Counted from the stretch's first letter, positions 38,169-49,379 are shown. The stretch is DNA of 64,000 nucleotides from an uncultured Collinsella sp. (GCA_902470765.1 CABRHW010000001.1:124001-188000); one strand, 5' to 3'. Notes: generated from the sequence alone by a model not told the origin. Program-made: numbers and translations.

Positions 38169-38259
38169 GGAGAGTTGTCCGAGTGGCCGAAGGAGCACGA
38201 TTGGAAATCGTGTAGGCGTCAAAAGCGTCTCCAGGGTTCAAATCCCTGACTCTCCGCCA
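38169..38259 (+). tRNA. tRNA-Ser(GGA)
   Basis: Class II tRNA with acceptor GGAGAGT/ACTCTCC, anticodon GGA at 38203-38205 in loop TTGGAAA, long variable arm GGCGTC-AAAA-GCGTC, and T loop TTCAAAT. CCA is encoded at the 3' end. Confidence 0.95.
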
Positions 38260-38268
38260 GTTAATTCC

Positions 38269-38298
38269 AAAGCAGGCCTTCGAGCCTGCTTTGTTTTT
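38269..38298 (+). terminator. Terminator between the two tRNA-Ser genes
   Basis: AAAGCAGGC-N6-GCCTGCTTT followed by GTTTTT. Confidence 0.8.
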
Positions 38299-38307
38299 AC
38301 CCCACGC

Positions 38308-38398
38308 GGAGGGGTGGCAGAGTGGTTGAATGCGGCGGTCTCGAAAACCGTTTGGCCTGTATAAGGTCACGAGGGTTCGAATCCCTCCTCCTCCGCCA
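38308..38398 (+). tRNA. tRNA-Ser(CGA)
   Basis: Class II tRNA, acceptor GGAGGGG paired with CTCCTCC, anticodon CGA at 38342-38344, long variable arm, T loop TTCGAAT and encoded CCA. Confidence 0.95.
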
Positions 38399-38409
38399 TT
38401 TTGGTTGAG

Positions 38410-38438
38410 AAAGCTCCCGAAAACGGGGGCTTTTTTGT
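38410..38438 (+). terminator. Terminator after tRNA-Ser(CGA)
   Basis: AAGCTCCCG-AAAA-CGGGGGCTT with one wobble pair, followed by TTTTT. Confidence 0.8.
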
Positions 38439-38462
38439 TTAGAGTCCCTTACAAGCAAATAC

Positions 38463-38601
38463 GGCGGAGGAGGAGGGATTCGAACCCGCCAGGGCGCGGA
38501 GCGTAAAGAAAACGCGCCAGTGGCGCGTTTTTAGCGCAGCGCGGTCGGCGTAAGCCGACCGGATAAATTTTGAGCGCTGCTCAAAATTTGGACATCTCTC
38601 C
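38463..38601 (-). pseudogene. Composite tRNA-Ser-like remnant carrying three hairpins
   Basis: Read on the minus strand it begins GGAGAGATGTCC (38590-38601), like the 5' end of tRNA-Ser(GGA). It ends with 25 bases (38463-38487) identical to the 3' end of tRNA-Ser(CGA), including the T loop and acceptor strand. In between, instead of a tRNA body, are three perfect hairpins: an 11-bp stem at 38565-38589, an 8-bp stem at 38542-38561 and a 10-bp stem at 38509-38531 with A/T flanks like a terminator. It lies antisense to, and just after, the true genes. Confidence 0.55.
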
Positions 38602-38825
38602 TATTCAGCCACGCCCCCATTGCTTTCGATTTCACCTTGAATCTCAAACATGTACGTCACCCTCCAAAACCGACATTTTTCGACATCTTTGAAGGCTGAT
38701 GTATATGTTTGGTACCCATGACCGTTCCCAGTCCCGACCGTTTGCCGAGCAATAGGGTCGCAATCGGCGCCGAACATGTACTATGTACGGGCATTGTCCA
38801 AATCCGTAATCCAAAGGACCCCATC

Positions 38826-39515
38826 TTGCCCGTCGTCGCCGCTATGACCGTTACCTCACACGCCACGGATGCCATGGTCGCCATCCCGTTTTGGCTCGAA
38901 ATGTTCGCCGTCGTCGCGGCTTCAATCTCGGGCGTGTTGGTCGCGCGCGAGCACAAGCTCGACCTGGTGGGTGCAGTTGCGCTCGCCGTGGTCTGTGGCT
39001 TGGGCGGCGGTCTTTTACGCGACATGACGCTGCAGGTGGGCAACGTCTACATCCTCAACCAGCCAATGGCGCTGCCGCTTTCCATTGCCACGGCAGCCAT
39101 CATCTATATTTTCCCGGCAATCGTCGACAAGCCCGAAAAACTCATTCCCCTGCTCGACATCATCTCGGTCGGCATCTACGCCGCCACTGGAGCAGACAAG
39201 GCGCTGGTCTACGGCTTTGCACCGGCGGTGTGCATCATGATGGGCTTTTTCACCGCGGTGGGCGGCGGCATGTTGCGCGATGGCTTTATGGGCGTGGTTC
39301 CGGGCATTTTCCAACGTACTAACTTTTATGCCATCGCCGCCATCGCCGGATCGACAAGCTATGTGTGTCTCGTTATGAGCGGCATTATGAGCAATGTCGC
39401 CGCGCTGGTCGTATGCGTTGTCGTGACCATGGGTCTGCGCTGGCTCTCGCTGCGCTTTGACATCAAAAGCCCCACCGAAGAAGATATCGCGCGCTTCTTG
39501 CACCGTAAAAAGTAA
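38826..39515 (+). CDS. TRIC-type trimeric intracellular cation channel family protein (UPF0126)
   Basis: 229 aa from the proposed TTG start, which has AAAGGA seven bases upstream; the frame is open 39 codons further but without a site. Two repeats of the family are seen: LDLVGAVALAVVCGLGGGLL-RDM and FAPAVCIMMGFFTAVGGGML-RDG, each with GGG..RD. Seven or so membrane helices. Bacterial members form trimeric K+/cation channels. Alone on this strand segment. Confidence 0.85.
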   Translation: MPVVAAMTVTSHATDAMVAIPFWLEMFAVVAASISGVLVAREHKLDLVGAVALAVVCGLGGGLLRDMTLQVGNVYILNQPMALPLSIATAAIIYIFPAIVDKPEKLIPLLDIISVGIYAATGADKALVYGFAPAVCIMMGFFTAVGGGMLRDGFMGVVPGIFQRTNFYAIAAIAGSTSYVCLVMSGIMSNVAALVVCVVVTMGLRWLSLRFDIKSPTEEDIARFLHRKK

Positions 39516-39621
39516 ACAGCACGGCACGACCCTTCGAAATGCAACCGAGAGGTTCTTTTAGAGCGCCCACGCGTTGGGTACCCTGTTAGGTGTATGTCGA
39601 GCATCTGACGAAGGATTCACT

Positions 39622-40767
39622 ATGCCCTGTAATCAATTCCCGTCGACCCAGCGCCGTAAAGCGTGGGTCCGCATCACGATCCTATTCGCGCTCGTCGCCC
39701 TAGCGGTCACCGCACTTCCCACGGCGTCGTTCGCCGGCACAGACACCGCAGGCAACGTACTTGCGACCGACAATGACGCCAATTCGTCCGGCGTCGAAGG
39801 TGACCTGTACTGGGCAGGTCAGGCCCTCAACTTGGACGATGCGTCCATCGGCCGCGACATAATTGCAGCAGGCGAGAGCCTCTCCATCCGCGACTGCACG
39901 GTGGGCGGCGCCGTCCGCTTGGCGGCGCGCACCATCGACATTGCCAAGACTACGGTTGATGGCAGCGTGACCGTTGCCGGCCAGCATGTCGTGCTCAATT
40001 CCGACAGCACCGCCAACTGTTTCTATGCGATAGGCGAGACGGTTGCCCTGCGCGGCTCTACCAAGTCGGCAGCGCTCGCGGGCGATACGGTGACTATCGA
40101 TGGCACCGTCGAGGGCGATGTCGAGGTTTGGGCCGATAAGCTCATCCTGGGCAAGAACGCCCACATCACCGGCACCGTGAACGCGCACGTCTCCGAGGAC
40201 CCCGAGCGCGCCGCGGGAGCCGAGGTCGGCGCGCTCAAGATCGACCGCACCGAGAGCGAGGATACTTCCACCGTTAACGATGTCATCGGCGGTATCGTCG
40301 CCGCGGCACTCTCGACCTGCTTCATCGCCCTGCTGCTCGAACTCGTCTTTCCGCGCGCAACCGCCAGCGCCGCCGGCATGCTCCACCAGCGCCCCATGCC
40401 CCTGTGGGTGAGCGGTCTTCTGGGCACGATTGCTATCGTCCCCGCCGTCCTACTGCTAATTATCTCTATCGCTGGTCTGTCGCTTGCCGGAGCCCTCATG
40501 TGCGGTGTTATTGGCATCGCGCTGGTGTCGAGTGCCTTTGCAGGGTGCGCGATCGCGCGCATGGTCGGACACAGCCAGAACCGCTACGCCATGGCGGCCG
40601 CCGGCGGCGTGATCGCAGGTGCACTTACGGCAATCCCCCTCGTAGGCGATTTCATCAGCGGCGTGGCCTTTGTCTTCACGCTCGGCTATGTTATCCAGAT
40701 CATCTGGCGCAACGCTCACCTCAAGTCGCAACAGCCGGCCAACACGCCAGGACTCCCCACCGTCTAG
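39622..40767 (+). CDS. Secreted/membrane protein with bactofilin-like beta repeats
   Basis: 381 aa. Signal-peptide-like N-terminus (ITILFALVALAVTALPTASF-AG). Residues about 50-195 are short beta repeats (SIGRDIIAAGESLSIRDCTV, TVDGSVTVAGQHVV, DTVTIDGTVEGDVEV), like the right-handed helix of bactofilin/polymer-forming cytoskeletal proteins. The C-terminal 160 residues carry four hydrophobic helices. Such proteins have a beta-helix outside and a membrane anchor, with unknown function. AAGGA lies six bases before the ATG at 39622. Confidence 0.75.
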   Translation: MPCNQFPSTQRRKAWVRITILFALVALAVTALPTASFAGTDTAGNVLATDNDANSSGVEGDLYWAGQALNLDDASIGRDIIAAGESLSIRDCTVGGAVRLAARTIDIAKTTVDGSVTVAGQHVVLNSDSTANCFYAIGETVALRGSTKSAALAGDTVTIDGTVEGDVEVWADKLILGKNAHITGTVNAHVSEDPERAAGAEVGALKIDRTESEDTSTVNDVIGGIVAAALSTCFIALLLELVFPRATASAAGMLHQRPMPLWVSGLLGTIAIVPAVLLLIISIAGLSLAGALMCGVIGIALVSSAFAGCAIARMVGHSQNRYAMAAAGGVIAGALTAIPLVGDFISGVAFVFTLGYVIQIIWRNAHLKSQQPANTPGLPTV

Positions 40768-40774
40768 CAGCCAA

Positions 40775-40807
40775 CCACCACAAAGATGCCAAGCACCTTT
40801 GTGGTGG
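40775..40807 (+). repeat. 11-bp inverted repeat after the bactofilin-like gene
   Basis: CCACCACAAAG-N11-CTTTGTGGTGG, perfect. No T-run; it stands just before a true terminator. Confidence 0.6.
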
Positions 40808-40842
40808 TGCAAGAGGGTCAGGTTTCTTTGCATCAACAAACG

Positions 40843-40884
40843 AAGCGGGGCACCCGATCGCATCGACCGGGTGCCCCGCTTTTT
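40843..40884 (+). terminator. Terminator after the bactofilin-like gene
   Basis: 14-bp perfect stem AAGCGGGGCACCCG (40843-40856 and 40868-40881), then TTTTC on the plus strand. Confidence 0.85.
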
Positions 40885-40889
40885 CATGT

Positions 40890-41030
40890 CTCGTGTTGAT
40901 ACTCGAGGCGAACAGCTACTCCTCAAAACCGTCGGCGTGCCCTCAGCAAACGTCATGGCCACCGGGGCCATGACGCCGCCGTAAGTCTGGCGGTTACTGT
41001 CAGGCGGGCGATGTTCTTGGTTGTCTTCAT
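40890..41030 (-). pseudogene. Decayed start of a third pilin/surface-protein gene
   Basis: A good ribosome site (AAGAAAGAGGA) precedes ATG 41028-41030. The first frame reads MKTTKNIARLTVTARLTAAS and stops after 25 codons. In the next frame GVMAPVAMTFAEGTPTV continues. Together they look like one export signal (MKTTKNIARLTVTA...GVMAPVAMTFAEG) broken by a small deletion, with no body behind it. It follows the pilin gene on the same strand, where a further pilus gene would be expected. Confidence 0.5.
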
Positions 41031-41150
41031 GTTTGGTCCTCTTTCTTGGAGGGTTCTCTAGTAACTTTTTTAAAAACCAATGATCATCAGGTCGGTAGGC
41101 CTGCGCGTCACTCGCTACGGAAGCAGTACGCCACTGAGCAAGGGGGGCAA

Positions 41151-42803
41151 TTATTTTTCACGGCGACCTCCTCCTCGCTTGATGACGAACGCGACAACAA
41201 TAGCCGCCACTCCGATGGCAGCCAAAACCGCCACCAGTACCAACGTTCTATCTCCCGTCGAGGGCATAAAGCCTCGAATTGTTTCTTTGCTTGGGGTGTT
41301 GATCACCGACAGCTCAATCGAACCCGTCCCGGCATCGGCGGTATCAACCCGCAGGGGGCTTTCGACCGATACGGTCACCTTGGGCTTCGCGGCTGCTACC
41401 TGTTTAACGTCCAGACCCTCAGACGCAACCGTCACCGCTCGCTTGCCCTCAAAGGCGATGTATCCCTTGGGAGCCGTGACCTCCTCGACGGTGTAGACAC
41501 CCGCGTCCACACCGCTCAATTCCACATGGCCATCCGCGCCCGTGATGACGTACGCGTCGGCATCCGTCGACCACGAGCCGTCGGTCGTTAGGATGCGCCC
41601 GCGGTCATCGATGATGCGCAGCTTGGCACTCGCGAGCGGTTTATCGTCCGAGCTCGAGCGCTTGATGAGGCTGAGTCCCCAGGTATAGGCCGTGGCGTCA
41701 TCGCTCGGCGTATGGGTGAATCCGGCATCGCCGGACTGGTCGGCGAGGGGAGAGCGCGGGTAGCGCAGGTAGACCTCGTTGGGGTTGCCCTTGGTGGCGC
41801 CTCGATTGCAGTTGGCCCCCAACGGCGCATTGTAGACAGCAACCACGCGGGCGCCCGCGGTGAAGGCGTCGGCCCCGCCGAGCGCGGCGATCAGGTCGCC
41901 GGTGCGCACGGTGAAGGCCTTGCCGTCCGCCGCTACCTTGGTGGCGCACTGGGCCGTGATATCGGTCCAGCCCTTCGCGGGCTCGGTGTCGGCTCGGCCG
42001 TCCTTGCCGGTCTGGACGGCGTCGAAGCCACCGTCCGCGCCCGCTGCCGCGTACACGCGCATGCTCGCGGCCACCTTGGAGGGGTCGAGCCCCGCGCTCA
42101 TGGTGTCGACGAACCGCACCGCATAGGTGTCGTAGGCCGTGAGCCCCGCCGGGACCGTGGCCGAGAGGCGCCAGTACAGGTCGTCGCCGACCGTGGCGTC
42201 GGCGGCCTTGCCCCAGGCGGCGGTGCTGTCCTCCAGCACGTGCTTTTGGACCTTGGGCGTCGCCGCCTTGGGCTTGACGGTGACGGCGGCGCCGCCGACC
42301 AGGGCCATGATCGGCGCGGTGCCGGCCTCGTTCTGGGAAATGGCCTCGTCGTCGGCGACGATGAGCCAGTAGCCACAGGGCAGCTCGGCCGTCGTGCCCG
42401 CGTTAAGGGCCACGGACACGGCGCCTGCTTTGACAATTGCGCGGGCAAGTTTTGCCGTCAGCGTGGTCGTCATGAGCCCGTCGGCATTCATCCATTCGGC
42501 AGCCTCTTGCGCCGTCGATGTCGAGCTATCGAGCCCCGCATCATGTAGCACCGAAAGAGCAGTTTGACGAACCGTGTCATTCGCCCACGTTACGTCAGTT
42601 GCAATTTTTTGGCCAGCATCGTCATCGTCGGCAACGGTCGCCGAAAAGAGCCGGTACGCGTCATACCGCGTCGCAACCGTACCGTCCACCGTAATGGCAC
42701 CAGTATCGGCAGCATGAACCGTCCCAGGGGCAATCGCGAAAGACAGAATAGCGACCATGATTATCGTCGCGGCAGCTAACAAGCGGCGGTTAAGCCTACT
42801 CAC
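41151..42803 (-). CDS. LPXTG-type pilin, isopeptide-forming/SpaA-like
   Basis: 550 aa. GTG start at 42801-42803, overlapping the stop of the upstream gene (GTGAGTAG) with GAGGTGG before it. Signal peptide LLAAATIIMVAILSFAIAP then HA|ADTG. A pilin domain with a DDLYWRLSATVPAGL strand lies near residue 180, and a SpaA/Cna-B-like domain at about 380-470 contains YTVEEVTAPKGY with the Glu used in isopeptide bonds. The C-terminus has sorting signal FMPSTG, a hydrophobic helix and RGGGRREK. Wall-anchored or polymerised pilus subunit. Confidence 0.85.
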   Translation of the reverse strand: MSRLNRRLLAAATIIMVAILSFAIAPGTVHAADTGAITVDGTVATRYDAYRLFSATVADDDDAGQKIATDVTWANDTVRQTALSVLHDAGLDSSTSTAQEAAEWMNADGLMTTTLTAKLARAIVKAGAVSVALNAGTTAELPCGYWLIVADDEAISQNEAGTAPIMALVGGAAVTVKPKAATPKVQKHVLEDSTAAWGKAADATVGDDLYWRLSATVPAGLTAYDTYAVRFVDTMSAGLDPSKVAASMRVYAAAGADGGFDAVQTGKDGRADTEPAKGWTDITAQCATKVAADGKAFTVRTGDLIAALGGADAFTAGARVVAVYNAPLGANCNRGATKGNPNEVYLRYPRSPLADQSGDAGFTHTPSDDATAYTWGLSLIKRSSSDDKPLASAKLRIIDDRGRILTTDGSWSTDADAYVITGADGHVELSGVDAGVYTVEEVTAPKGYIAFEGKRAVTVASEGLDVKQVAAAKPKVTVSVESPLRVDTADAGTGSIELSVINTPSKETIRGFMPSTGDRTLVLVAVLAAIGVAAIVVAFVIKRGGGRREK

Positions 42804-45800
42804 GGCTACCACCTCGATCCCGATCGCGATGGCGACGAGCATGCATCCATGTCGCAGCAAAACACAGCATCGAAGCGCCGGCCAGATATGTCATAGTCAA
42901 ACCAGCACCGCCTGCCTCAGGAAGCGTGGTCGAATATTTGTTGGTAAAGGTCGGCGGAATTGTAGAGCCGTTGTCGTAGGTGACCTCGGTGTTTAGCTTT
43001 CCCTCTCCGTTGGTCACGACAATCTGAACCTCATGTTTGGTCATGTCATAGGCGATGTGGTCCTTGACATTATTCTCGGCACCCTGGGGGACGACCTCGG
43101 AGATGGTGTAGCGGTACTCGCCGGCCTTGTTGTACTCGACATTGAAGGAGACGTTGCCCTCGGCGTTATTGGTCACTGTCTGGAGCACTTTACCCTCGGC
43201 GTCCTTAAGCGCAAACGAAAACTGCCCCGCCTTGAATGTCCCACCTGCGAGCACCTTCTCTGCCTTGATATCCGCAGTCCCCGTTAGGCGATTGTCATAG
43301 ACCCAAATATCATCCTTTTTGGCATCACCTATGATTTCGGCGTTTTTGACGACGGCTCTTGCCTCAGCTAGTGCTTCTTGGTAACCCTCGTCGTTCGCGC
43401 TGCCCCTGAGCATAATCCAGACGGGCTGCTGCGTTACGGCATAGCCCGTGGGCGCTTTCGTCTCTACGAGCTGGTAGAGCACGCAATTACCCATCTTCTT
43501 GTCGCTCGTGCCAAACGAGATTTTGCCGTTGACATCGGTTGTAGCAGTGCCGAACAGCGTTCTGGCACTCTCCATGTCCTCCAGATTTTTCGCTTGGTCC
43601 ATATCCACGCTATAGAGCTTGAACTCCGCCCCCTCAAGCGTCGCGCTGACCTGCTGGGCGTCGTACTTGGTCATCGTGATGCTGTAGCCGTTGCCGCCCG
43701 CGCTGGCGGACGCATTTTGAATCTTCCAATTTTGCTCGTCGATCGCCGAGCCTTCCTTCACACCCGTAAGCTCGGCGGTATTGGAAAGAGACACCTCTTC
43801 ACCGAGGTTTCCGGTCGGGATAACCTCGTACTCGACCTTGAGGTATTTCTCGTCGGGCACATTAAGCGTCAACTTCGTGCGAGTGCCAGATTCGCCTGGG
43901 ACCTGCTCCATCTTCGACAAATAGTCCTTCTGGGACAGCGCAACCCAGCCACCGTTCACGCGCTCATAGACCTTAAGCGTCGACGGCACCAGCGTGCACT
44001 TGGCATCCATGGTATCGACGAGCTCAAGGAAGTCGGTGCCATTTTTAAGGGCAACGGCAGACTCGTTAACAAGAATGGTGTATTTGATGCGATTGCTATT
44101 GGCAACCTGCTCGCCGGACTTTTTGATGACGTTGTTCTTAATGATGACGTCACCTTTACCGGAATCGAACTTTTTAACTCCTGACCCCGCGCTGGCCTTG
44201 TTGGTGAACTTCACCTCGTTTGTGGAGGTATCGAGCTCACCGCGCTTGACCGCCGTCTTGTACGTGAGCTTTGCGTAGCCGGCATAGCTTTCAAGCTTAG
44301 TCGTAGGAATAGAAAAGGTGACAGTGTTGCCATCACTCTTGACACTATCGGTGACAAGCGGTTGGCTATCAACGACCGTCTCGGCCTCGCTTCCGCGATG
44401 GAGCCCCGTATGTTTATCATAGGGGTTCTGCACGAGCGTATACTTTGCGGAATTCGTAACATAGCTCATACCATCCGGAAGACTATCAACGATATTCAGC
44501 GGTTTCCCGCCCAGCTTTCCAGCTCCATAGTATTCGAACTCGCCATTTGCGCCCTTATTACCCTTTTGGCGGTTTGCATACACCGTCCAGTCGACGATCC
44601 AGGCGCCCTTCTCATCCGAGCCGTCAACGGTATGCCAATCGAAGTTCTCAACCCAAGACACCTTCGACTCCGCTTCCGGCTTCTCGACCGCGGGCGTCGT
44701 TTCCCGGTTGACAACGTACATAACGGGGTCGGTAAACGACCGCTGAAGTTTCAGATTCGGTGCTTCGACCGATGCGAAGTTTGAGTACCAGCCCGACAGC
44801 GCTTCTGATGTGGTGACGTAGGTGATAACGGCGTAGTCCTCGTTCTCGAGAGCGGCTTTCACTTTGTCGGTAACGATGATTTTGAGGTCGTAGTTTTTCT
44901 TTGTTTCATTACCCGGATAGCTGGTCGTTGGTCTCCAGTCGGTGCCCGGAACCAGCTCGGTATTGCCGATTTTAATGGCAATGGAGCTTTCGTCGACACC
45001 AAGTTTCTGCGACCATGCCGACTGAAACGTGTCCTTCACCGTCACCTCGCCTGGATGGGCTGCATTGACGATCGCCTTCAGCGCGACCTTCGTCTCCCAC
45101 GTCGCCCTGCCCGTCGTCGCCGCCTCATCGTATCTCACGAGCCTCTTGGTGATCGGCACAACACCCGTCAGCTGCGGCGTGAAACTACCTTCATCGGTAC
45201 CGGAAACGGAGCCTTTACGCTCGATGGTCGCGTTGTTGCGCACGGTGTCGTACGGGCTCGTGTCGTTCATCTTGGTGTGATAAACGATGCAGTAAGTGGC
45301 GTACTTATCCTTAAGGTTGTCCTGGAACGTATAGGAAAAGGAATTCTCCTTTGGGTCAAGGCTGCCTTTCCCAATCTCGACTCCACTCGCCTCCGAGTCG
45401 CCTTTGTAAACCGTAAAGTAGTTGCCCGTATACGTCTGTTTTCCGTCCAGCGTGTCAATGAACTCGTAGCCGCTCATGTCGGTCTTAAGCTCGCCCTGGT
45501 TGAGCGTAACCGTCCACTTGATGTCAGACGGCGTGCTATTGCGGTCGCTGGACTTGTTAATCATGTCGTAGCGGAACGGGCTGGGGGCAGCCGTAACCGT
45601 GTGCTCCTGGTGATCATTGGCACCGCCCCACCCCCACGTTACCGTGTTCTTGGATGTTTCCTGAAGGTCAATCCACTCGCCGTTGTTCGCGGCAACGCCG
45701 CTCTTCAGCACCGTTTCGTACGTGATCTCGTGGTCGCCCCGGGAAAGGTTGCCCAGATTGTCAATGGTCGCAGTCTGACCGTTGATCGTCGGCTGCGGAT

Positions 45801-46548
45801 CGAGCTTCTTGTCATCGAGCGTGAAGCTGCCGCCCACAAACTCAAAGTTGCCGCCCAGCACGTCAGTGAACTTGACGTTCGTGGCGTACGACTCGACGCT
45901 AAGCTTGACAGTCCAGATGACCTTGGCCACGCCGTCGGCTCCCTGGGAGAAGGCTCCCGATTTCTCCCCTTTGACGGCGCCATCCGTAGTTGGAATATTG
46001 ATTGATCCCGCACCGGGGAACTTGATAGGTGTACTGCTGTCCGAGCCAGCGTTCTTATTTGCTAACTCAAATGAAAAATTGGCTCCGACAAAAATTTCCG
46101 CAGGGTTTTTGTCAAGCCAGCTCTTATCAAACGTAAAGATGACCTTATTGTCCTCGATTTTCCACGTGCCAGCCTTGTCAGCGGTCGCCTCCGGGCCCTC
46201 CATGAGGTTGCCACCAGCGTTATCGTCAACGACGATGGTGCCGGGAAGCTCATAGACAGCGATATAGTTCTCGGGCGAAGGCGCCTCGCCGCTTTTGAAT
46301 TGTGCCGAAAAAGCTCCATAGAGCTTCGAAGTAGACGTTACGGCGCCATTGAGCTCTTGAGTATGGTTCTCATCGGTATACAGCTTGACCTCAACCGTTG
46401 CCGTATCGCCGTTGATCTCAATCGGCGTTGGCGTCGTCACGTCCTCGGCGCGCACGGGGGCTACGCCGTGAAAAACTGCGGCGGTGAGGCTAATTAAAAT
46501 GAAGATCAGGGCCGCCATACCCAGCGACCGTGAGCGGTGTGTGTCCAT
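42796..46548 (-). CDS. Large LPXTG-type adhesin/pilus protein with Cna-B and FctA-like domains
   Basis: 1250 aa. Signal peptide MAALIFILISLTAAVFHGVA. The long N-terminal region is made of beta-sandwich adhesin domains. Near residues 1000-1090 is a Cna-B-like domain (ATLEGAEFKLYSVDMDQ ... YQLVETKAPTGYAV). The last domain resembles FctA/Spy0128 pilin (AEKVLAGGTFKAGQFSFALK, YRYTISEVVPQG). It ends with sorting signal LPEAG, a hydrophobic helix and Arg-rich tail. First gene of the operon. Probably the tip or major surface adhesin, anchored by a sortase encoded elsewhere. Confidence 0.85.
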   Translation of the reverse strand: MDTHRSRSLGMAALIFILISLTAAVFHGVAPVRAEDVTTPTPIEINGDTATVEVKLYTDENHTQELNGAVTSTSKLYGAFSAQFKSGEAPSPENYIAVYELPGTIVVDDNAGGNLMEGPEATADKAGTWKIEDNKVIFTFDKSWLDKNPAEIFVGANFSFELANKNAGSDSSTPIKFPGAGSINIPTTDGAVKGEKSGAFSQGADGVAKVIWTVKLSVESYATNVKFTDVLGGNFEFVGGSFTLDDKKLDPQPTINGQTATIDNLGNLSRGDHEITYETVLKSGVAANNGEWIDLQETSKNTVTWGWGGANDHQEHTVTAAPSPFRYDMINKSSDRNSTPSDIKWTVTLNQGELKTDMSGYEFIDTLDGKQTYTGNYFTVYKGDSEASGVEIGKGSLDPKENSFSYTFQDNLKDKYATYCIVYHTKMNDTSPYDTVRNNATIERKGSVSGTDEGSFTPQLTGVVPITKRLVRYDEAATTGRATWETKVALKAIVNAAHPGEVTVKDTFQSAWSQKLGVDESSIAIKIGNTELVPGTDWRPTTSYPGNETKKNYDLKIIVTDKVKAALENEDYAVITYVTTSEALSGWYSNFASVEAPNLKLQRSFTDPVMYVVNRETTPAVEKPEAESKVSWVENFDWHTVDGSDEKGAWIVDWTVYANRQKGNKGANGEFEYYGAGKLGGKPLNIVDSLPDGMSYVTNSAKYTLVQNPYDKHTGLHRGSEAETVVDSQPLVTDSVKSDGNTVTFSIPTTKLESYAGYAKLTYKTAVKRGELDTSTNEVKFTNKASAGSGVKKFDSGKGDVIIKNNVIKKSGEQVANSNRIKYTILVNESAVALKNGTDFLELVDTMDAKCTLVPSTLKVYERVNGGWVALSQKDYLSKMEQVPGESGTRTKLTLNVPDEKYLKVEYEVIPTGNLGEEVSLSNTAELTGVKEGSAIDEQNWKIQNASASAGGNGYSITMTKYDAQQVSATLEGAEFKLYSVDMDQAKNLEDMESARTLFGTATTDVNGKISFGTSDKKMGNCVLYQLVETKAPTGYAVTQQPVWIMLRGSANDEGYQEALAEARAVVKNAEIIGDAKKDDIWVYDNRLTGTADIKAEKVLAGGTFKAGQFSFALKDAEGKVLQTVTNNAEGNVSFNVEYNKAGEYRYTISEVVPQGAENNVKDHIAYDMTKHEVQIVVTNGEGKLNTEVTYDNGSTIPPTFTNKYSTTLPEAGGAGLTMTYLAGASMLCFAATWMHARRHRDRDRGGSRE

Positions 46549-46857
46549 AGTTGTCCCCTAATTCCTACAACACGTTGTGGAATACGGCGAATCGTCGGAT
46601 CGAACACAAACCCCAACATCAACGAGAACCTACCTAGCGCATTGCAAGAACCCATTGGGGAGCAACTTCTAAGACGGTTCGTCTATGCCACAATGCATAA
46701 AATACAATATAGATACCAGTCATGTAAACCGCAGGTAAAGAGGTCTTTTAATTTAATACCAGTTGATATTTACCTGTGACAGTTTTGTATCAAAACGGTT
46801 GTATTTCAATGATTCGTGTATATGTTTAAACAACTTAACTTTGCCTGAAAAACAGCC

Positions 46858-46866
46858 GGGGGGGGG
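46858..46866. repeat. Run of nine G residues upstream of the pilus operon
   Basis: G9 tract about 310 bases before the adhesin start, in the 425-base AT-rich gap between that gene and typA. Such tracts can change length by slippage. The rest of the gap shows no gene. An inverted repeat GGTGCAA/TTGCACC (about 46884-46912) lies beside the typA terminator. Confidence 0.6.
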
Positions 46867-46913
46867 ATAACCTCCTCCACCGTGGTGCAAAGTAACCTGT
46901 CCCCTTGCACCAA

Positions 46914-46946
46914 AAAGGGCGCCGACCATCGCGGTCGGCGCCCTTT
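46914..46946 (-). terminator. Terminator after typA
   Basis: 14-bp perfect stem AAAGGGCGCCGACC (46914-46927 and 46933-46946). The minus strand continues TTTTTGG. Confidence 0.85.
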
Positions 46947-46973
46947 CTTGTTAGACGTTATAAAGCCCAGCAC

Positions 46974-48812
<1,839 letters not shown>

Positions 48813-48929
48813 GTAGTTCCCCTATCTTCTATCCATATACAAACGGCACGCGTATGCGGCCCGCCCAGCGATACAACGCTCAGCGGGAATATTGAGCCTT
48901 TTACCGAAAACTCGTTTATTTTAGCGATT

Positions 48930-49379
48930 TTAGATAAGAGGGGTTTCCTCACCTGCAGGTTCAGGGTCGCTCCACATAAAACCATCGCCGGCACCCATGC
49001 CCTCATACAGCACGTATGCCGAAAAACCGCTCTCGAGCGTGGTTTCGAAGAAGCTCACGAGCAGGGCGTCGTGATAGCCGCCGTCAATTTCGACACAACC
49101 GGTGTAGCCGATGGCATAGCGGGCGATGCGGCCCAGACCCTCGTCCTTAAGACCCATCTTGTGCTCGGAGATAAAGTTGGTGGCCGCCTCGAGGCATGCC
49201 TCTTCGCCGTCCTCGTCGAGCGCCGCCAGATATCGGTTGGAAGCAGCGTCCTCGATCGCCACAACTACGCCCGGGTTCTCGCCGGCGGCAAGGTCGTCCA
49301 AGAACGCACCAATCAGGTCACACACCATGGCGTCGAGCTCGGCGGAGACGTTACCGGCGTCCTGCATATCCTGTGCCAT
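48930..49379 (-). CDS. Unknown soluble protein
   Basis: 149 aa, acidic, no membrane segment. Short strands and helices such as AIEDAASNRYLAALDEDGEE and ARYAIGYTGCVEIDGGYHDA. GGGAAGG precedes the ATG. It starts 30 bases after the next unknown gene and may share an operon with it and the DUF151 nuclease gene. No family recognised. Confidence 0.7.
   Translation of the reverse strand: MAQDMQDAGNVSAELDAMVCDLIGAFLDDLAAGENPGVVVAIEDAASNRYLAALDEDGEEACLEAATNFISEHKMGLKDEGLGRIARYAIGYTGCVEIDGGYHDALLVSFFETTLESGFSAYVLYEGMGAGDGFMWSDPEPAGEETPLI

Noticed and set aside
40456..40971. Minus-strand open frame opposite the end of the bactofilin-like gene
   Set aside because: Only its first residues (MAPVAMTFAEG) look real, as part of the decayed signal peptide. 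The rest runs through a terminator and is antisense.
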